Shown piece by piece: positions 18,216 through 27,425 of a stretch of 64,000 nt of DNA; position 1 is the stretch's first letter, and each line of letters opens with the position of its first letter. Source of the DNA: Clostridium thermarum (GTDB lineage: Bacteria > Bacillota > Clostridia > Clostridiales > Clostridiaceae); NCBI RefSeq assembly GCF_006351925.1, contig NZ_CP040924.1:2633501-2697500 (forward strand), given 5' to 3'. Both the position numbers and the translations under genes were made by a program. Below the pieces are notes generated by a model. It was not told the origin of the DNA, searched no databases, and saw nothing but the letters and a program-made list of their open reading frames with translations.

Positions 18216-18244
18216 ATTATATAATATGGCCACCATATTGTAAA
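18216..18244 (-). promoter_or_regulatory. bioY promoter
   Basis: On the minus strand TTTACA (18244-18239) and TATAAT (18221-18216) are exactly 17 bp apart. The -35 hexamer lies inside the proximal arm of the BirA operator. Confidence 0.8.
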
Positions 18245-18275
18245 CCTTATTTTATATACAGGTTTACAATATGGT
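18232..18275. promoter_or_regulatory. BirA operator of bioY
   Basis: ACCATATTGTAAACC at 18232-18246 and GGTTTACAATATGGT at 18261-18275 are a perfect 15-bp inverted repeat with a 14-bp AT-rich spacer. This is the known layout of BirA sites in Firmicutes (TTGTAAACC, 14-16 bp, GGTTTACAA). It covers the bioY -35. Confidence 0.9.
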
Positions 18276-18286
18276 TTTTAACTCAA

Positions 18287-18328
18287 TAAAAAATCACAGA
18301 TACCTCTAACTAAAGGTACCTGTGATTA
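18287..18328 (-). terminator. Terminator at the end of the ilvC-ilvB transcript
   Basis: On the minus strand AATCACAGGTACCT pairs with AGGTATCTGTGATT, followed by TTTTTATT. It lies 40 bp after the 65-residue open frame that follows ilvB. Confidence 0.85.
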
Positions 18329-18367
18329 TAAGATTTACAAAACACCTATTCTATTTCGATTTTAGAT

Positions 18368-18565
18368 TCAGAAGGTCATAAACATAATATTATATTCACT
18401 GCAATCGCAGGGTAAATCCAAAACTTCTGCCCCATTCACAGATCTTTGGTTTATCTTCTCCTGCTTTAAATAGTCATAGAATAATCGTCCATTGCCTTCC
18501 TCTTCATTTGAATGTAAATCTGATAATAAATTTTCAACAAATAAATAGTCCCCTTTTTTTACCAT
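18368..18565 (-). CDS. Small protein downstream of ilvB, unknown
   Basis: The 65-residue frame starts at an ATG with GAAGGAGAGG 6 nt upstream and begins 17 bp after the ilvB stop. It ends before a terminator, so it is probably the last gene of the ilv transcript. The product is acidic in its first half (SNEEEGNGRLFYDYLK) and ends PCDCSEYNIMFMTF. It is not recognisable as an IlvN/ACT protein, although ilvN usually occupies this place. The strong translation signal supports a real gene; no function can be assigned. Confidence 0.55.
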   Translation of the reverse strand: MVKKGDYLFVENLLSDLHSNEEEGNGRLFYDYLKQEKINQRSVNGAEVLDLPCDCSEYNIMFMTF

Positions 18566-18582
18566 GCAAACCTCTCCTTCTT

Positions 18583-20256
18583 TTATTGTCCATTGATTAT
18601 TTCATGAATTGGTGCCCCCGGAGCAACCATTGGTAATACTTTATTCTCCTCATTTATAATGCAGTTAACTATTATGGGCTCATTTAAACTTAGTGCATAG
18701 CTTAAAGCTTCTTCTACCTGTTCTTCCTTCTCTACCCTAATTCCCTTTATTCCATAGGCCTCACCAAGCTTTACAAAGTCCACATCTTCTCCTAGCTGTG
18801 TAAAGGAAAGTCTGCCATTACAAAACATCTCCTGCCACTGTCTCACCATACCTAAGGCATGATTATTAAATACCAGCTGTATAACCGGACAATTATATCT
18901 TGCTAGGGTAACAAGTTCAGTACTGTTCATTTTGAAACTTCCATCACCAGCTACATTCACTACCTTCTTCCCAGTCTTTCCGAAGCAGGCTCCTATGGCA
19001 GCGCCTAGGCCGTAGCCCATGGTACCTAAGCCACCGGAAGAAATAAAGCTTCTGGGCTCTGTATAGGTAAAGTATTGAGCAGCCCACATTTGATTTTGTC
19101 CTACTTCTGTTGTGATGATGACCTTTCCCTCAGATAGCTCAAACAGTTTGTTTAGTATATATTGAGGACTTAGTCCCTTGTGATTGTACTTCAGGGGATA
19201 TTCTTCTTTCCAGCGGTTAATCCTTTCATTCCACTCTGATAAAGACTTTTCTCTGACAGAACCGCATAACTGGGGCAATACTTCTCTTAAGTCCCCTATT
19301 ATTGGTGCATCCACCCTGACATTCTTCCCTATCTCATCGGCATCGATATCTACATGAATAATCTTAGCTTCCGGTGCAAAGGTATCTATATGGCTAGCTA
19401 CCCTATCGCTAAATCTTGCCCCTAGTGCTATAAGCAAGTCACAATGAGTTACACCATAGTTTGAACTGTGGCTCCCATGCATTCCAACCATCCCGGTAAA
19501 GAGCGGATGATTATATGGGAAGCTTCCAATCCCCATCAAGGATGTGGTTACCGGTGCTTTTATTTTTTCAGCAAACTCTACTAACTTATCACTTACTCCG
19601 GCTATAATTACCCCTCCACCGGCATAGATCATTGGTCTTTTACTTTCATTTATAAGCTTAACTGCCTCAACTAAGGATGTTTCATCAAATATTTTCACAT
19701 CCGCAGCGCAACCTGCCATACTCTTCAGCCTATCCTCAGGAACGTATTCCATAGTACAAAGCTGCACATCCTTCGGAATGTCTATTAGGACTGGCCCCGG
19801 TCTGCCTTCCTTTGCAATGTAGAAAGCTTCTTTAATGATTTCTGGAATTTCCTCAATATTTTTAACCTGATAATTTTTCTTTGTAATCGACGAAGTTATA
19901 CTTGTGATATTCACCTCTTGGAAGGAATCCCTTCCAAGTAGCGATCTTGCTACTTGTCCAGTGATTACTACCATGGGGATGGAATCACTGAAAGCCGTTG
20001 CAATGCCTGTAACAGTATTTGTAGCACCTGGACCTGAGGTAGCGAACACAACCCCCACTTTTCCTGTAGTTCTTGCATATCCATCTGCCGCATGAGAAGC
20101 CCCCTGCTCATGGGCGGTTATTACATGCACAATTTCTTTCTCATCATATAGTGCATCGTACAGTGGAATTACTGCCCCCCCCGGATAACCAAATACAGTA
20201 TCAACTCCCTGTTCCCTTAGACATTGTAAAATTAATTGTGCACCCTTCAATTTCAA
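18583..20256 (-). CDS. ilvB: Acetolactate synthase, large (catalytic) subunit
   Basis: The 557-residue ThDP enzyme condenses two pyruvates to acetolactate (or pyruvate plus 2-oxobutyrate) in branched-chain amino acid synthesis. It shows the conserved Glu region VITAHEQGASHAADGYAR (near residue 47), SGPGATN, the mid FAD/dimer domain, and the ThDP motif GDGSFKMNSTELVTLARYN ending at NN. The start is a TTG (MKLKGAQLIL) with GGGGTGAT upstream. An isoleucine T-box precedes it and ilvC lies upstream on the same strand. No regulatory subunit gene ilvN is present in the window. The quinone-site and FAD-type features fit anabolic AHAS and not catabolic AlsS. Confidence 0.93.
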   Translation of the reverse strand: MKLKGAQLILQCLREQGVDTVFGYPGGAVIPLYDALYDEKEIVHVITAHEQGASHAADGYARTTGKVGVVFATSGPGATNTVTGIATAFSDSIPMVVITGQVARSLLGRDSFQEVNITSITSSITKKNYQVKNIEEIPEIIKEAFYIAKEGRPGPVLIDIPKDVQLCTMEYVPEDRLKSMAGCAADVKIFDETSLVEAVKLINESKRPMIYAGGGVIIAGVSDKLVEFAEKIKAPVTTSLMGIGSFPYNHPLFTGMVGMHGSHSSNYGVTHCDLLIALGARFSDRVASHIDTFAPEAKIIHVDIDADEIGKNVRVDAPIIGDLREVLPQLCGSVREKSLSEWNERINRWKEEYPLKYNHKGLSPQYILNKLFELSEGKVIITTEVGQNQMWAAQYFTYTEPRSFISSGGLGTMGYGLGAAIGACFGKTGKKVVNVAGDGSFKMNSTELVTLARYNCPVIQLVFNNHALGMVRQWQEMFCNGRLSFTQLGEDVDFVKLGEAYGIKGIRVEKEEQVEEALSYALSLNEPIIVNCIINEENKVLPMVAPGAPIHEIINGQ

Positions 20257-20300
20257 TATAGATCACCCCAAATTATATATTTAATGCCCCCTTATAAGAC

Positions 20301-20552
20301 AAAAACCTCCGCCCATAATTTAGGGACGAAGGTTTTCTTCGTGGTACCACCCTAGTTCTCCATTACTATATAGAAATGGACTCCTTGAGAGATGACCTAT
20401 TAGTCATCGCCACTGTATCGGGTGGACCGTATATACCTACTTACTTTCAGCATATAAGCTCCGGAACGATATTCAACAGCTACTTAAGCACCGGCTCTCA
20501 GCTTTTCCCGGCTCTCTGTGGCTTAACTGTAACAGTCTACTCTTCCATCACT
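20301..20552 (-). promoter_or_regulatory. T-box riboswitch leader of ilvB, isoleucine specifier
   Basis: The minus strand carries the T-box sequence AGGGTGGTACCACG (20353-20340) for the antiterminator. The terminator is AACCTTCGTCCC with GGGCGGAGGTTTTT (20334-20301). In Stem I the segment GAATATCGTT gives an ATC (Ile) specifier at 20470-20468, in the same GAA-N-codon context as the other two T-boxes here. Stem I begins only a few bases after the ilvC stop at 20558, so it lies within the operon. Confidence 0.9.
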
Positions 20553-20557
20553 GCCTG

Positions 20558-21565
<1,008 letters not shown>

Positions 21566-21714
21566 TTAGCCCCCCTTAATATTTTTATACGTATTAAAGT
21601 ATATTTATGGTTTATGTCCCCCAAGACGTATATAAATATACTAAATATTCTGTTTTCTCAACTTGTGTTTCACCTGTTTTTACCTTAGCATACACATTTT
21701 TATGTAAAATAAAA

Positions 21715-21916
21715 GGACAGTCTTCGCTTGGGGCGAAAACTATCCGCGGTGCCACCCAAATTTTTACTCAATAACTAACGGCTGACGCCGGCAAAGCTTA
21801 CTACTTTAGTTCAGCCTGCAACTCCAAGGTGATATTCAGAATATATCCCTCTGTGGGCTTTCACCTTCCCCCACTCTCTGTAAGAGTTCAAGTATTCTTA
21901 CTCGTCCTTATCATAG
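21715..21916 (-). promoter_or_regulatory. T-box riboswitch leader of ilvC, isoleucine specifier
   Basis: The T-box core TGGGTGGCACCGCGG lies at 21758-21744 (minus). The terminator GGATAGTTTTCGC / GCGAAGACTGTCC with a T-rich tail is at 21745-21715. Upstream Stem I contains GATAAGGACGAGTAAG, AGAGAGTGGGG and the specifier segment GAATATCACC, giving ATC (Ile) at 21833-21831. Confidence 0.92.
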
Positions 21917-22132
21917 TCTTTCAAAAATTTGCATTTAGATTGAATTTATAATTAATTTACCACTTATATACTTCCCTGTCAATAGTTTATGCAAAAATAT
22001 CAATATTATTGAAAATTTATGTGTTTAATCATAACAATTATTATATATTTATAGTCATTTTCATATCAATATGATATGTTGTATTCACTTTTTTTAACAA
22101 TATATCTGAGCACCCTAAAGAAGAACTTATAT

Positions 22133-23077
22133 TTATTCATTTTTCATAACTTCTTTAATAACCCTAAGTGCGTTCTTATAAAATATCTTATCCGCTTCAT
22201 CTTCACTGAAGCCATTTTTGATTAAGCTATTATATAATACATCCATTTTTGAGCAATCTTCAAATTCCACAGGAGTTGAGATACCGTCGAAGTCACTGCC
22301 TAAAGCTAAGACATCAATTCCCCCAATCTTATAAATATGCTTTACATGCTTCACCATATCTTCCACCGTGGCAATGTTATACTCTCCTAAAAAACCTGAG
22401 AAGAAGTTCAAGCCTGTTAGTCCTCCTCTATCTGCCAAAATTTTTATCATATCATCAGTAAGATTTCTCGGATTGTTTGTTATAGACCTGGCATTTGAGT
22501 GGGAAGCAATAAATGGAGCCCTGCTTCTTGCAGCCACATCGTAAAAACCTCTGTCGGAGAGATGGGACACGTCAATAATAATCCCCATTTCATTCATGGC
22601 ATCTATAAGCTGAAGTCCAAAATCAGTTAAGCCTTCATTGCTGTATTTCCATAAATAATTTGGATATCCTATTTCATTGGGATAGTTCCAAGTTAAGGTT
22701 ATCAATCTTACCCCCAGTTCATAAAAGCCCTTTAGGTTTTCTAGGTCACCCTGTATTACCGCGCCTTCCTCTATAGTCAATACACTGGAGATCAGCCCCT
22801 TATTCTCATTTTCCAAAATATCAGAGTAACTGAATGCCTGCTTTACGCTGTCACTGTTTTTTAGCATCTCTTTCTTAAATATTCTTACTAGCTCCAAAGC
22901 CCAAGCCTGAATATCAGGATGATCATTTCTATCTACAAATAGGGCAAAAAACTGCGCAAGATAGTTACTTTTCTTCAGCTTGTTTATATCTACAGAAAAT
23001 ATATTTTCTTTTAGCTCACTACCTTCTACTTCCGCTAATTTATCTAAGGTATCACAGTGCAAATCTATAATTTTCAT
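22133..23077 (-). CDS. Membrane dipeptidase (peptidase family M19)
   Basis: The frame reaches 23095, but the ATG at 23077 has AGGAG 6 nt upstream and starts the protein at MKIIDLHCDTLDKL, so 314 residues are called. HCD at the start is the first zinc ligand pair. The family's SVLTIEEG (bridging Glu), IIDVSHLSDRGFYDV and FIASHSNARSI segments follow, and then ALGSDFDGI. M19 enzymes cleave dipeptides, including D-amino-acid-containing ones. No signal peptide is seen, so a cytoplasmic role in peptide catabolism is likely. The GNAT gene lies 45 bp upstream on the same strand. Confidence 0.92.
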   Translation of the reverse strand: MKIIDLHCDTLDKLAEVEGSELKENIFSVDINKLKKSNYLAQFFALFVDRNDHPDIQAWALELVRIFKKEMLKNSDSVKQAFSYSDILENENKGLISSVLTIEEGAVIQGDLENLKGFYELGVRLITLTWNYPNEIGYPNYLWKYSNEGLTDFGLQLIDAMNEMGIIIDVSHLSDRGFYDVAARSRAPFIASHSNARSITNNPRNLTDDMIKILADRGGLTGLNFFSGFLGEYNIATVEDMVKHVKHIYKIGGIDVLALGSDFDGISTPVEFEDCSKMDVLYNSLIKNGFSEDEADKIFYKNALRVIKEVMKNE

Positions 23078-23122
23078 TTCATTCTCCTGAGACAATTCTT
23101 CTTTTGTTATATTATTATAGCA

Positions 23123-23647
23123 TTAAACTGCAAAAGTGCCATAGGAGGAGTTCTCCGAATAACAATTTTCATTATATTCTTTACACAGCAGTGCTCTTAT
23201 ATACCCTCTGTCCTTTGTGGTTGAATCTATATAAAAACCTCTCCCATAATAAAATCTAACTAGAGAAAGTATTTTAGATGCAGTATGAAGGTAAATTCTG
23301 CTTACTCCAAGTTCTCTCATGACATCATCTACATAATCCAGCAGGCTTGCTCCAATTCCATGATTTTGATAATTTACAGCTACACCAAATCGACTTAGAT
23401 AAGCTGTGTTATCCTCCCTTATTTCTATTCTTACACTGCCTACTATTACCCCATCAAGCTCTGCCACAAAACAATGCTTTGTTTCTATATCAACTTCTAT
23501 GTCTTCAACACTTTCGGTAAGGGCTGCTGTGGAGCCAGGTATACCAGCACATGCTACATAGGCTTCAAAGGCCTCCCTTGTTATTTTCTGTATGCTGGGT
23601 ACATCTGCTAAAACAGCTTTTCTTATTGCTAACACTCCCCCGCTCAT
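23123..23647 (-). CDS. GNAT family N-acetyltransferase
   Basis: The frame runs to 23689, but the region before the ATG at 23647 (MSGGVLAIRKAVLAD) has no ribosome site, while GGGGGCG lies about 8 nt before 23647. The 175-residue protein shows the GNAT fold: IRKAVLADVPSIQKITREAF, VAELDGVIVGSVRIEI, and the acetyl-CoA loop NYQNHGIGASLLDYV. The last 20 residues are poorly conserved in general. The acceptor is unknown. It is probably co-transcribed with the dipeptidase. Confidence 0.8.
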   Translation of the reverse strand: MSGGVLAIRKAVLADVPSIQKITREAFEAYVACAGIPGSTAALTESVEDIEVDIETKHCFVAELDGVIVGSVRIEIREDNTAYLSRFGVAVNYQNHGIGASLLDYVDDVMRELGVSRIYLHTASKILSLVRFYYGRGFYIDSTTKDRGYIRALLCKEYNENCYSENSSYGTFAV

Positions 23648-23794
23648 TACAAATTCGCCCCCATTACATTTTATAATAACTTTATTCAAAATCTTTTATA
23701 TTTATAAATATTATATGCATAATTATACAACAGTTACATATTAACTTCAACCTGTTTCCATAATTTATTTTCTATTTTTTAATTAATTATCACA

Positions 23795-23839
23795 TAAAAA
23801 ATATGACACCGCAGGTGAAAGCCCAGTGTCATATTTTTT
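23795..23839. terminator. Terminator between the exonuclease and GNAT genes
   Basis: AAAAAATATGACAC and GTGTCATATTTTTT form a 14-bp perfect stem around a 17-nt loop. It directly follows the exonuclease stop on the minus strand. Confidence 0.85.
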
Positions 23840-23872
23840 ATTTCACAAATGCATTTTTATACAATAGTCTTA

Positions 23873-24484
23873 TTATTTAAGAGTTTGATTTGAAAAGTAA
23901 TTCCTTGGAATGTGGCCTTTTTTAATACCTTCTGTTACGGCAAGATAGGTAGCAGTAGTATCAAATCTTGCATCATGATATTTGCCGCTGCCCCCAAAAA
24001 GCTTCATACTGCATTCAGTAATCTTATCATCTGTAATATCTAAGAATTTTACCAATTCAGCCAGCTTTGGATTCTTTCTCTCTCCCCTTGAGTTTATGCA
24101 CTTACAGATTTCTTTATAATAGTTCATAGTACAGAATACTCTCTTAGGGGTAAACTCTTCACCACAGCCCTCTAATTCATGTATCAAAAATTCAATATCA
24201 AAATTCACATTATGACCTATTAAAAAATCTGCAGTACTAAATTCCTCATAGAGCTTTTCATAATAATCCTCAAAATATAAGCCTCCACTTAGCTCATATA
24301 GGTCCTCCATACTGAAGCCATGGATTTCTTCAGCACCGGGGTCCATATAATCTACCGTGAAAAAGATATTTTCTCCTCTTACACTTTGTGGCTTTACAGA
24401 GGTATCTACTACTATATAACTTAACTGGCATATACTTCCCGGTCTAAGCCCTGTGGTTTCTGTATCAAAAAAAATCAATTTCAT
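23873..24484 (-). CDS. DnaQ-like 3'-5' exonuclease (DEDDh)
   Basis: The 203-residue protein has the three exonuclease motifs: FFDTETTGL (residues 5-13), GHNVNFDIEFL (about residue 92) and YHDARFDTTATYLA (about residue 168) with the DEDDh histidine. It resembles stand-alone epsilon-like exonucleases and not the PolC domain. It lies 36 bp after the ACT-domain gene, so the two may be co-transcribed. Possible roles are DNA repair or RNA processing; the substrate is not identifiable. Confidence 0.88.
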   Translation of the reverse strand: MKLIFFDTETTGLRPGSICQLSYIVVDTSVKPQSVRGENIFFTVDYMDPGAEEIHGFSMEDLYELSGGLYFEDYYEKLYEEFSTADFLIGHNVNFDIEFLIHELEGCGEEFTPKRVFCTMNYYKEICKCINSRGERKNPKLAELVKFLDITDDKITECSMKLFGGSGKYHDARFDTTATYLAVTEGIKKGHIPRNYFSNQTLK

Positions 24485-24520
24485 TAGTCTGTCCTTCTTC
24501 CTTTCTATATGCAGCCCTGG

Positions 24521-24955
24521 TCATTCTACTGCTATTAAATCAACCTTTATTATATTATTTAAGCCGCTTAATATATCAATCAGTTCCTTTATTTCAATTT
24601 TTAACTCAGACATGTCCAAAGTAATATTTATATAAGCCGCACCATTTATTGGAATATCCTGATTTATGGTATATATGTTACCACCTTGCTTAGCTATATT
24701 GTCCAATATATTCGAAAGAGTTCCAGGCTTGTCTATAATAACAATTGATATAGTGGCCTTCTGGCCTTTCATACCCTCTTTCAAAGCAAATACATGATCT
24801 CTATACTTATAAAAGGTACTTCTGCTGATTCCTACTACCCGTACCGCTTCCGTTACGTCCTTAAACCTATTGGTTCTTAGTAGTTCCTTAACCTCCACTA
24901 CCTTTTCATAAACATCAGGTAAAACTTCGGAATTTATAACTAAGTACTTACTCAC
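24521..24955 (-). CDS. ACT domain protein, UPF0735/PheB family
   Basis: The open frame extends to 25036, but the GTG at 24955 has GGGGGTGG 5 nt upstream and gives the expected family start (MSKYLVINSEVLPDVYEKVV), 144 residues. An N-terminal helix-turn-helix-like segment (VTEAVRVVGISRSTFYKYRD, residues 34-53) precedes a C-terminal ACT domain. The family includes B. subtilis PheB. A ligand-responsive regulatory role, probably toward an aromatic amino acid, is likely but unproven. A terminator-like hairpin with a T run lies 94 bp upstream in its leader. Confidence 0.85.
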   Translation of the reverse strand: MSKYLVINSEVLPDVYEKVVEVKELLRTNRFKDVTEAVRVVGISRSTFYKYRDHVFALKEGMKGQKATISIVIIDKPGTLSNILDNIAKQGGNIYTINQDIPINGAAYINITLDMSELKIEIKELIDILSGLNNIIKVDLIAVE

Positions 24956-25048
24956 ATGTCCACCCCCAATGTAAATATAATAACATAAATTATAGTGTAA
25001 GCAAATATTAATTAATCTCTGTAGAGGAACGGACATCTAATTCGGAAA

Positions 25049-25092
25049 AAATCCAGGTGTCCTCCCCCTCCAAGTGTGGACCTGGATTCCGG
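25049..25092 (-). terminator. Terminator-like hairpin upstream of the ACT gene
   Basis: On the minus strand AATCCAGGTCC and GGACACCTGGATT form the stem, followed by TTTTCC. It lies between the HNH gene's own terminator and the ACT gene, so it may be a second terminator or an attenuator. Confidence 0.55.
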
Positions 25093-25109
25093 GTTTAACT
25101 TTTAACCAA

Positions 25110-25149
25110 AACTAAAACAGAAGCCTCTCCAAAGAGCTGCTTCTGTTTA
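25110..25149 (-). terminator. Terminator of the HNH gene
   Basis: AAACAGAAGC (25115-25124) and GCTTCTGTTT (25139-25148) pair, and an inner CTCT/AGAG extends the stem. On the minus strand TAGTTTT follows. Confidence 0.8.
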
Positions 25150-25161
25150 TATAAAGTCTAA

Positions 25162-25566
25162 TTATGCCAAATTAAATACCGGCATGAAATCATAATAGTG
25201 CTCCAGCATTACCTCATCATAGATCATCTTACCCATAAGTTCATAGATAACATCTGCTTTTTTATAACCTTCCTTGTGCAGTTTATGATTTATCATCAGC
25301 TTCTTTAAAGCCCTTGGCTTTATTTCAAGCAGATGGCTCAGCTTCTCAATGGTATAATACTCCTTTGGAAGAAGTTTCTCTAATTTGTTTTGAAGCTCAA
25401 GCTTGTACTTTAAATCAACCTCACTGCACTTATGTGGACCCTTACTGCCTCTATGATGTTCAGGACACAGGTGCTTAATATTCAGAGGATAGTCTATTCC
25501 ACCTTGACACCTATGAACGATATGATGCTTATCTGCACTTTTTCCACAAATCTCACACCTTAACAA
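25162..25566 (-). CDS. HNH endonuclease-like protein
   Basis: The 134-residue protein begins with a treble-clef HNH zinc site: CEICGKSADKHHIVHRCQGG, then NIKHLCPEHH. The HH, N and second H of HNH nucleases are present. The C-terminal half is helical (EYYTIEKLSHLLEIKPRALK), resembling a small helix-turn-helix. Similar short proteins are common in clostridial chromosomes and their substrates are unknown. It has its own terminator and so is probably monocistronic. No neighbouring restriction or phage genes support a specific role. Confidence 0.75.
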   Translation of the reverse strand: MLRCEICGKSADKHHIVHRCQGGIDYPLNIKHLCPEHHRGSKGPHKCSEVDLKYKLELQNKLEKLLPKEYYTIEKLSHLLEIKPRALKKLMINHKLHKEGYKKADVIYELMGKMIYDEVMLEHYYDFMPVFNLA

Positions 25567-25688
25567 TGAATCTCCTCCTGATTCTTATATTATCTAGTTT
25601 AATTATAGCATAAAAATCCTCTTTTGATTATATGGAAATCCAGTAGTAATTGCTTTAAATTGTAAATTTTAAAGCAATTAGTCTCATT

Positions 25689-26015
25689 TTATCTATTTCT
25701 TGCGTTCTTGGTTACACTGATGTCCATAATTTCAGTCTGAAAGGCCTTTAGCAGTGCCTTTTCCAGCACCATTTCCTTGTCAAAGTTAGCAACGTCCTTG
25801 CATACTGCAAAAACTTTGTTTTCTTCACCATAAAGGTTTCTATAAGTAAGAGTTACGTTAGGTTTGTCATATTCAACCTTTACAATTTTTATAGCCCAGG
25901 ATATAGTTGCAATATCGTCGTTTACAACCAGTTTAGTATGGTCCTTCAAAAATTCTTTTTCCTCGTCCGGATTATTTACTATTATCAGTTCATCTCCCAC
26001 TTTGTACTTACTCAT
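25689..26015 (-). CDS. Conserved-looking hypothetical protein
   Basis: A 108-residue soluble protein with no cysteine-rich, membrane or nucleotide-binding motif I recognise. It starts MSKYKVGDELIIVNNPDEEK with GGAGG 8 nt before the ATG. The beta-rich pattern (KLVVNDDIATISWAIKIVKV) ends in a basic tail (KNARNR). It lies 21 bp after the MATE gene and is probably the last gene of the AlaX-MATE transcript. Function unknown. Confidence 0.65.
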   Translation of the reverse strand: MSKYKVGDELIIVNNPDEEKEFLKDHTKLVVNDDIATISWAIKIVKVEYDKPNVTLTYRNLYGEENKVFAVCKDVANFDKEMVLEKALLKAFQTEIMDISVTKNARNR

Positions 26016-26036
26016 ATTAGCACCTCCATAATAATA

Positions 26037-27401
26037 TTATTGTGGCTCAACGGTTAAATTATTAATCCACTTTTTTGACAACACTCTTGGTATACCAAAG
26101 GCCAGCTTAAAGACTTCCTCCAAGGACACCATTGCGTATACCCAATATATAGGAAGTTTAAAGACAAAAGCACCCAGTAAAGCCATAGGAATTCCTACAA
26201 ACCATACTCCACCTGCATCTATAAATAATGAAAAGAATGTGTCCCCTCCGCTTCTTAATATTCCTATTATAATAGTAAAGTTTAATACTCTTGCCCAAAG
26301 AATGCAAGAGAATACTATTAAATTTAATCTTGCAAATTCCGTAACTTGAGGAGAAGCATTAATCAATCTAAGGGCTAAAGGAGCAGTTAAGGCAACAAAG
26401 AATCCCATTACTATTGCTAAAATACCTCCAATGATTAGAAATCTTTTTGCATAGTCTACAACAATCTTGCTATCTCCTTGGCCAATCTTATTTCCAATCA
26501 TAATTGCACAGGCATTTCCTAATCCCATAAATATAACCCAGGTTATTCTTTCTATGGTGCCGGCAATATTTGTGGAAGCTACTGCAGAAGTTCCCATTCT
26601 TGCATAAACTACCGAGTAAATAGTTACACCTAACGCCCAAATAGATTCATTTAGAATTACTGGAATAATAACCTTGAAAAATTCAAATAGATACTTTCTG
26701 TCAAAGGCCAGCATTTCCTTTATAGAAGCTGCCACCACCATCTTTTGACGATAAACCATATATAGTAAAAATACCATTTCAAATATTCTGGCAATCACAG
26801 TAGCTAAAGCTGCACCTTCTACTCCCATTGCAGGAGCTCCAAGCTTACCCTTAATGAATATGTAATTTAAAAGTGTATTTGTACTAAGTGCCACCATACT
26901 TACAACCATAGGAACTTTTACGTTTCCTGTACTTCTCAATACTAAGGAATATGAGAAGGTTACGGCTGTTACAATATAACTAAAGGCTACAATACTTAGA
27001 TATTTTGATCCTAATTCCACCACTGCGGCATCCGGGGAAAATAATCCCAATATTTGCTCTGGAAAAAGAAGTCCGCCTAAGGTAAAAATAGATGAGGCAA
27101 TTACCCCGCAAATTAGACTTATGCCTAATACCTTTCTTATGCTTTTAATGTCCCTGTTTCCCCAGTATTGGGCGGTGAATATTGCAGAACCACTGGATAT
27201 TCCAAACAATAATAAATTCAGCAGAAAGAAATATTGGTTTGCCAGGCCTACTGAGGCAATGGCAGTATCTCCTAGTCCTCCTATCATTGTCACATCTATA
27301 AGGTTCAGTGATGATAAAATAAGGTTCTGTAATATAATTGGCACTGCAATTTTCGACATTGTCTTAAAAAACTTTCTATCTCCAATTAAATCTCTAATCA
27401 A
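26037..27401 (-). CDS. MATE family multidrug efflux transporter
   Basis: The frame opens at a TTG at 27416, but the TTG at 27401 lies 6 nt after GGGGGAG and gives MIRDLIGDRKFF, so 454 residues are called. Twelve membrane helices are arranged in two similar halves, with the family segments SKIAVPIILQNLILSS, NLIDVTMIGGLGD and FFVALTAPLALRLI. It exports cationic compounds by Na+ or H+ antiport. It follows the AlaX-like gene by 24 bp. Confidence 0.9.
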   Translation of the reverse strand: MIRDLIGDRKFFKTMSKIAVPIILQNLILSSLNLIDVTMIGGLGDTAIASVGLANQYFFLLNLLLFGISSGSAIFTAQYWGNRDIKSIRKVLGISLICGVIASSIFTLGGLLFPEQILGLFSPDAAVVELGSKYLSIVAFSYIVTAVTFSYSLVLRSTGNVKVPMVVSMVALSTNTLLNYIFIKGKLGAPAMGVEGAALATVIARIFEMVFLLYMVYRQKMVVAASIKEMLAFDRKYLFEFFKVIIPVILNESIWALGVTIYSVVYARMGTSAVASTNIAGTIERITWVIFMGLGNACAIMIGNKIGQGDSKIVVDYAKRFLIIGGILAIVMGFFVALTAPLALRLINASPQVTEFARLNLIVFSCILWARVLNFTIIIGILRSGGDTFFSLFIDAGGVWFVGIPMALLGAFVFKLPIYWVYAMVSLEEVFKLAFGIPRVLSKKWINNLTVEPQ

Positions 27402-27425
27402 TAATAACTCCCCCAATACTCATGT

